NCBI GenBank assembly: GCA_036522155.1 | Contig: DATDGI010000366.1 | Span: 1 to 15,525, forward strand | From: UBA9676 sp036522155 | Lineage (GTDB): Bacteria; Actinomycetota; Actinomycetes; Streptosporangiales; Streptosporangiaceae | Reading direction: 5' to 3' | DNA length: 15,525 nt | In this document: in pieces, positions 13,536 to 15,525 of the stretch | How the letters are laid out: the number at the start of each line of letters is the position of its first letter | Position numbering within the stretch: the stretch's first letter is position 1 | Program-made: the position numbers and the translations under genes | The notes under the pieces: model-generated | Seen by the model: only the letters and a program-made list of their open reading frames with translations | The model's database searches: none | What the model was told of the DNA's origin: nothing

Positions 13536-14579
13536 ATGACACGCGTCTCACGATGGTGCACGCTGGCAGGGGTCACGGCCGGGCTGCTGGGGCTGACCGT
13601 CCCGGCGTCCGCCGCGACCGGCTCCGGCTGGACGGTGGTCACACCGCCCGCCTCGACGGCCGGCGCCCAGCTTACCGGGTCGTACGCCGTGTCCGACACC
13701 GACGCCTGGGCGGTCGGCGGGCCTGCCAGCGCCGGCGCGGCCCCGGTCGCGCTGAACTGGAACGGCACCGCCTGGTCGTCGGTGCCCACCCCCACGCCGT
13801 CGGGCAGCACCCCGAACTGGGCGTTTGCGTCCGTCGCGGCCAGCAGCGCGAGCGACGCATGGGCCGTCGGGGAGCAACGTTCGTCCTGCTACCGGCGTTG
13901 CTCGCTGCCATCGCTCTACGAACACTGGAACGGCACGGCGTGGTCGGTCGTCGCCGGGCCCAACGAAGGCCCCCTCAACGCGGTCCTCGACTTCAGCCCG
14001 ACGAACGCCTGGGCGTTCGCCGACTTCGTCGTCCTGCACTGGAACGGGACCGCGTGGTCGGTCGTTTCCGGTGCTCTGCCTGCCCTCGCGGTGAGCGCGG
14101 ACGGTCCCAACGACATCTGGGGCATCTACCGAAACGATCAGGTGACCCACTACAACGGCACCTCCTGGAGCGTCTACACGCTGGGGGGACCGATCGGCAC
14201 CGTCTTCGAAAGCGTGCACGCGCTCTCGCCGACCGACGTGTGGGTGGGGGGCGGAATCGACGGCGGCGGCCCTGTCCTCGAGCACTTCAACGGGACGTCG
14301 TGGAAAGTGATGTCGACGCCGTCCAGTTTCTCGGGCGCCGGGGTGTTCGCGATAGCCGCCAGATCGGACTCCGACGTGTGGATCTTCAGCGTGCACGACC
14401 CCCTGGCCGCGGCAGTGCTGCTAGCTCACTGGAACGGCTCGTCGTGGACGACCTCGCCGAGCCCGATTCCAGCAGATACTTCGGTCTCGATCGGCTCGGC
14501 GGCCAGCAGCCCCAGCCACGTCTGGCTGTTCGGCTACGACGGCGCCACCGGCGGGCCCATGATCCTCAGCCACTCCTGA
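13536..14579 (+). CDS. Secreted seven-bladed beta-propeller protein, cargo of the tRNA-Thr island
   Basis: A 347-residue protein with a Sec signal peptide (Arg near the N-terminus, hydrophobic core, likely cut after Ala26 in VPASA). The mature part is built of repeats. A D/N-x-W motif occurs seven times, near Trp58, 109, 159, 195, 236, 282 and 330. A H-W/Y/F-N-G-T/S-x-W motif occurs six times, near residues 75, 130, 168, 205, 250 and 298. The N-terminal GSGWTVV and C-terminal ILSHS supply the two halves of a seventh. This fits a closed seven-bladed propeller. No catalytic residues or other domain are seen; two Cys (118, 122) may form a disulfide. ATG 13536 has GAGGAGG at 13521–13527 with 8-nt spacing. 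Propellers of this sort often bind sugars or proteins; the ligand is unknown. Confidence 0.83.
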   Translation: MTRVSRWCTLAGVTAGLLGLTVPASAATGSGWTVVTPPASTAGAQLTGSYAVSDTDAWAVGGPASAGAAPVALNWNGTAWSSVPTPTPSGSTPNWAFASVAASSASDAWAVGEQRSSCYRRCSLPSLYEHWNGTAWSVVAGPNEGPLNAVLDFSPTNAWAFADFVVLHWNGTAWSVVSGALPALAVSADGPNDIWGIYRNDQVTHYNGTSWSVYTLGGPIGTVFESVHALSPTDVWVGGGIDGGGPVLEHFNGTSWKVMSTPSSFSGAGVFAIAARSDSDVWIFSVHDPLAAAVLLAHWNGSSWTTSPSPIPADTSVSIGSAASSPSHVWLFGYDGATGGPMILSHS

Positions 14580-14596
14580 TCTGGAGCGAAACGTCC

Positions 14597-14628
14597 GCAG
14601 AATCTGCCCGTCCCAGGGCAGATTCTGC
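14597..14628. terminator. Strong hairpin after the propeller gene
   Basis: A perfect 13-bp stem (GCAGAATCTGCCC at 14597–14609 with GGGCAGATTCTGC at 14616–14628) encloses a 6-nt loop. It lies 17 nt after the propeller stop. There is no long U-tract. It is the natural terminator for that gene. Confidence 0.7.
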
Positions 14629-15070
14629 AAAGGTTTGCCAGGGTTCAGCCGAGCGCCCTCGCTGACCGGGAGGTCCAGCTTGTACCTGGCGGTCGCCTGG
14701 GCGCGCAGGCCGCTGGCCCGGGCCAGCTCCCACAGCACCGCGAGCGCGAATCGGCCTCAGAAGGCCATGACCGCGGGTGCGGTCAGAACTCGTGAACATC
14801 AAAAATCGCGGATACCGCCATGCGGTCGCTCGCGACGAACAACTGCGGTCGATTCTGGCGAACGAAACCAGGACGGGGACCGCCGTCGGCCCGGCGCCCG
14901 AGCTGGCCGCCGTCGGCCGGGCGGGGTGGCGATCCTCGGCCACGCGCCCTCGGGCGGGCGCTGGGCAGCTCGTGCGCCCGGTGGCCGTCCCGGAGTAGCC
15001 GCGCCCGGCGAGGTGGCGTCGTGCGCCCGCGCCCGGCCCAGGGATCTGCGTCAGAAGCGTTCGAGCATGT
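14629..15070. other. Gene-poor tail of the island
   Basis: No gene can be supported. A minus-strand peptide from about 14738 (WELARASGLRAQATARYKL) looks protein-like and may be a relic of a lost gene, but I could not place it in a family. It has no good ribosome site, and a stop lies close upstream in its frame. The rest is GC-rich, with only shadow-like frames. Confidence 0.35.
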
Positions 15071-15092
15071 GGGGACAGTTTCGGGGACAGTT
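15071..15092 (+). repeat. Tandem GGGGACAGTT repeats near attR
   Basis: GGGGACAGTT occurs at 15071–15080 and again at 15083–15092, 12 bp apart start to start, about one helical turn. It is followed by TTGTCC, which can pair with part of the second copy. The site lies about 90 bp inside the right att copy, a position that suits arm-type integrase binding sites. That role is inferred. Confidence 0.5.
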
Positions 15093-15183
15093 CCCGCTTG
15101 TCCGGACGGATTCTGCCTCATGTAAAAGCGCACTGAGCTGCTGATTTGAACAAACTGGGACTAGCTGATACTCCGTAGACGAA

Positions 15184-15228
15184 CACTCGTAATGCGTAGG
15201 TCTGGGGTTCGATTGCCCAAGGCGGCTC
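15184..15228 (+). repeat. attR: displaced 3' end of tRNA-Thr
   Basis: A 45-bp copy of the tRNA-Thr 3' part with no 5' half, so it is not a gene. The one mismatch (G at 15215) falls in the T-stem and would break a pair. That is as expected for a copy freed from selection after the island entered. Confidence 0.9.
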
Positions 15229-15235
15229 CCAGGTC

Positions 15236-15266
15236 AAAGGCCCCTTCCGATCTTGGGAGGGCCTTT
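15236..15266 (+). terminator. Intrinsic terminator, probably the original one of tRNA-Thr
   Basis: AAAGGCCC (15236–15243) pairs with GGGCCTTT (15259–15266). After one bulged C, TTCC pairs with GGGA (one G-T pair) around the loop GATCTT. The 3' arm ends in TTT followed by CTGCT. It lies 8 nt after the attR copy, so before the insertion it would have been just downstream of the tRNA. Confidence 0.75.
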
Positions 15267-15302
15267 CTGCTAACGGGTGCCGAACAGCCGCCCAGTGTTG
15301 CC

Positions 15303-15308
15303 TACGAT
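15303..15308 (+). promoter_or_regulatory. Candidate -10 box in the right flank
   Basis: TACGAT fits TANNNT and lies after the terminator, so it could serve a gene downstream. An insertion sequence begins 82 nt later and may have cut that gene off. No start codon follows at leaderless spacing. Weak evidence only. Confidence 0.25.
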
Positions 15309-15390
15309 AGGCGGCTCGCGGCTTTGGGCTTCCCCTCGGAGCGTGTCCACGGTTCGAGGGGAACCCCCGATTCCTAACGAGCTGCGCCTA

Positions 15391-15525
15391 GGGCGTGTTT
15401 CAGAAGTTGATCCTGGTGCGGCTCGCCACTGAAATGATCTTGGTGTGGGCCGTGGGGATCTGACTGATGAGCAGTGGGCTGATCTGGAGCGGGTGCTGCC
15501 GCGCCCGTCGGGGCGGGGCAGGCCG
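15391..15525 (+). mobile_element. Left end of an IS5-family insertion sequence, continues beyond window
   Basis: The end GGGCGTGTTTCAGAAGTT has the form of terminal inverted repeats of actinobacterial IS5-family (IS427-like) elements. It follows CTA, which fits the short target duplications of that group. A transposase start lies 54 nt inside. The right end and second inverted repeat are outside the window, so the exact boundary and duplication are unconfirmed. Confidence 0.65.
15445..15525 (+). CDS. IS5-family transposase, N-terminal 27 residues only
   Basis: From GTG 15445 the frame reads MGRGDLTDEQWADLERVLP and then RPSGRGRP at the window edge. The LTDEQWxxLxxxLP opening followed by a Gly/Arg/Pro-rich stretch is typical of the N-terminal domain of IS5/IS4-type DDE transposases. 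The catalytic DDE residues are outside the window. It cannot be judged here whether the gene is intact. Upstream there is no clear Shine-Dalgarno. Confidence 0.8.
   Translation, partial: MGRGDLTDEQWADLERVLPRPSGRGRP

Larger units (their letters stand above)
12289..15228. mobile_element. Degenerate 2.9-kb integrative island in tRNA-Thr(CGT)
   Basis: Bounded by the two copies of the 45-bp tRNA-Thr 3' repeat. Contents in order are a broken integrase (minus strand, next to the tRNA), an AT-richer control region with direct repeats, one secreted beta-propeller gene, a hairpin, and about 550 bp with no recognisable gene that ends in tandem GGGGACAGTT repeats near the right end. There are no replication, transfer or excisionase genes. 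It is probably the deletion product of a larger actinobacterial integrative element or prophage and can no longer move by itself. Confidence 0.82.

Noticed and set aside
13536..14579. Propeller repeats as a tandem DNA repeat or CRISPR-like array
   Set aside because: The repeats are at protein level, uneven in spacing and divergent in DNA. There are no constant repeats and spacers.
13505..14665. 386-codon frame overlapping the propeller gene in another reading frame
   Set aside because: It starts without a proper signal or ribosome site, and its product is Arg-rich and unstructured. The 13536 frame has a signal peptide and seven-fold repeats.

Overview
The window is very GC-rich. It has GTG starts, four-base gene overlaps, a TopA with a basic Ala/Arg tail and a transporter–thymidylate kinase fusion. 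All of this points to an actinomycete chromosome of the Streptomyces/Streptosporangium-like kind; genus and order cannot be fixed from this sequence.

Layout: (1) 1–1396 is the decayed end of an integrated element beside a tRNA-Leu(GAG) gene. It holds the 3' part of a membrane-anchored lysozyme/transglycosylase-like protein, a small Cys/His-rich protein on the minus strand, a possible start of a helix-turn-helix gene, and the C-terminal third of a tyrosine recombinase pointing at the tRNA 3' end. (2) 1397–12332 is a chromosomal backbone: tRNA-Leu, an M20 metallohydrolase, a DUF5703-type small protein, topoisomerase I (topA), an MFS–dTMP kinase fusion, the DNA polymerase III delta' subunit (holB), a PSP1/RicT-family protein, a TAP-like secreted alpha/beta hydrolase lipoprotein and tRNA-Thr(CGT). 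The fusion gene and holB overlap by ATGA, and the PSP1 gene and the hydrolase overlap by GTGA, so they form two short operons. The group joins DNA topology, dTTP supply and clamp loading. (3) 12289–15228 is a small genomic island of about 2.9 kb inserted in tRNA-Thr. It is bounded by a 45-bp direct repeat with one mismatch. It carries a broken tyrosine integrase whose frame ends inside the tRNA, one secreted seven-bladed beta-propeller protein as the only clear cargo, and a gene-poor tail of about 600 bp. (4) 15229–15525 is the displaced chromosomal flank. It has a strong hairpin terminator that probably served tRNA-Thr before the insertion, followed by the left end of an IS5-family insertion sequence that runs out of the window.

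The strongest observations are the complete anatomy of the tRNA-Thr island (both att copies, displaced terminator, doubly deleted integrase), the propeller cargo with seven countable blade motifs and apparent end-to-end closure, and a repeated promoter geometry: a -10-like hexamer exactly 6 nt before the start codon at four genes, which implies leaderless mRNAs. I found no CRISPR array and no recognisable defence or biosynthetic system.
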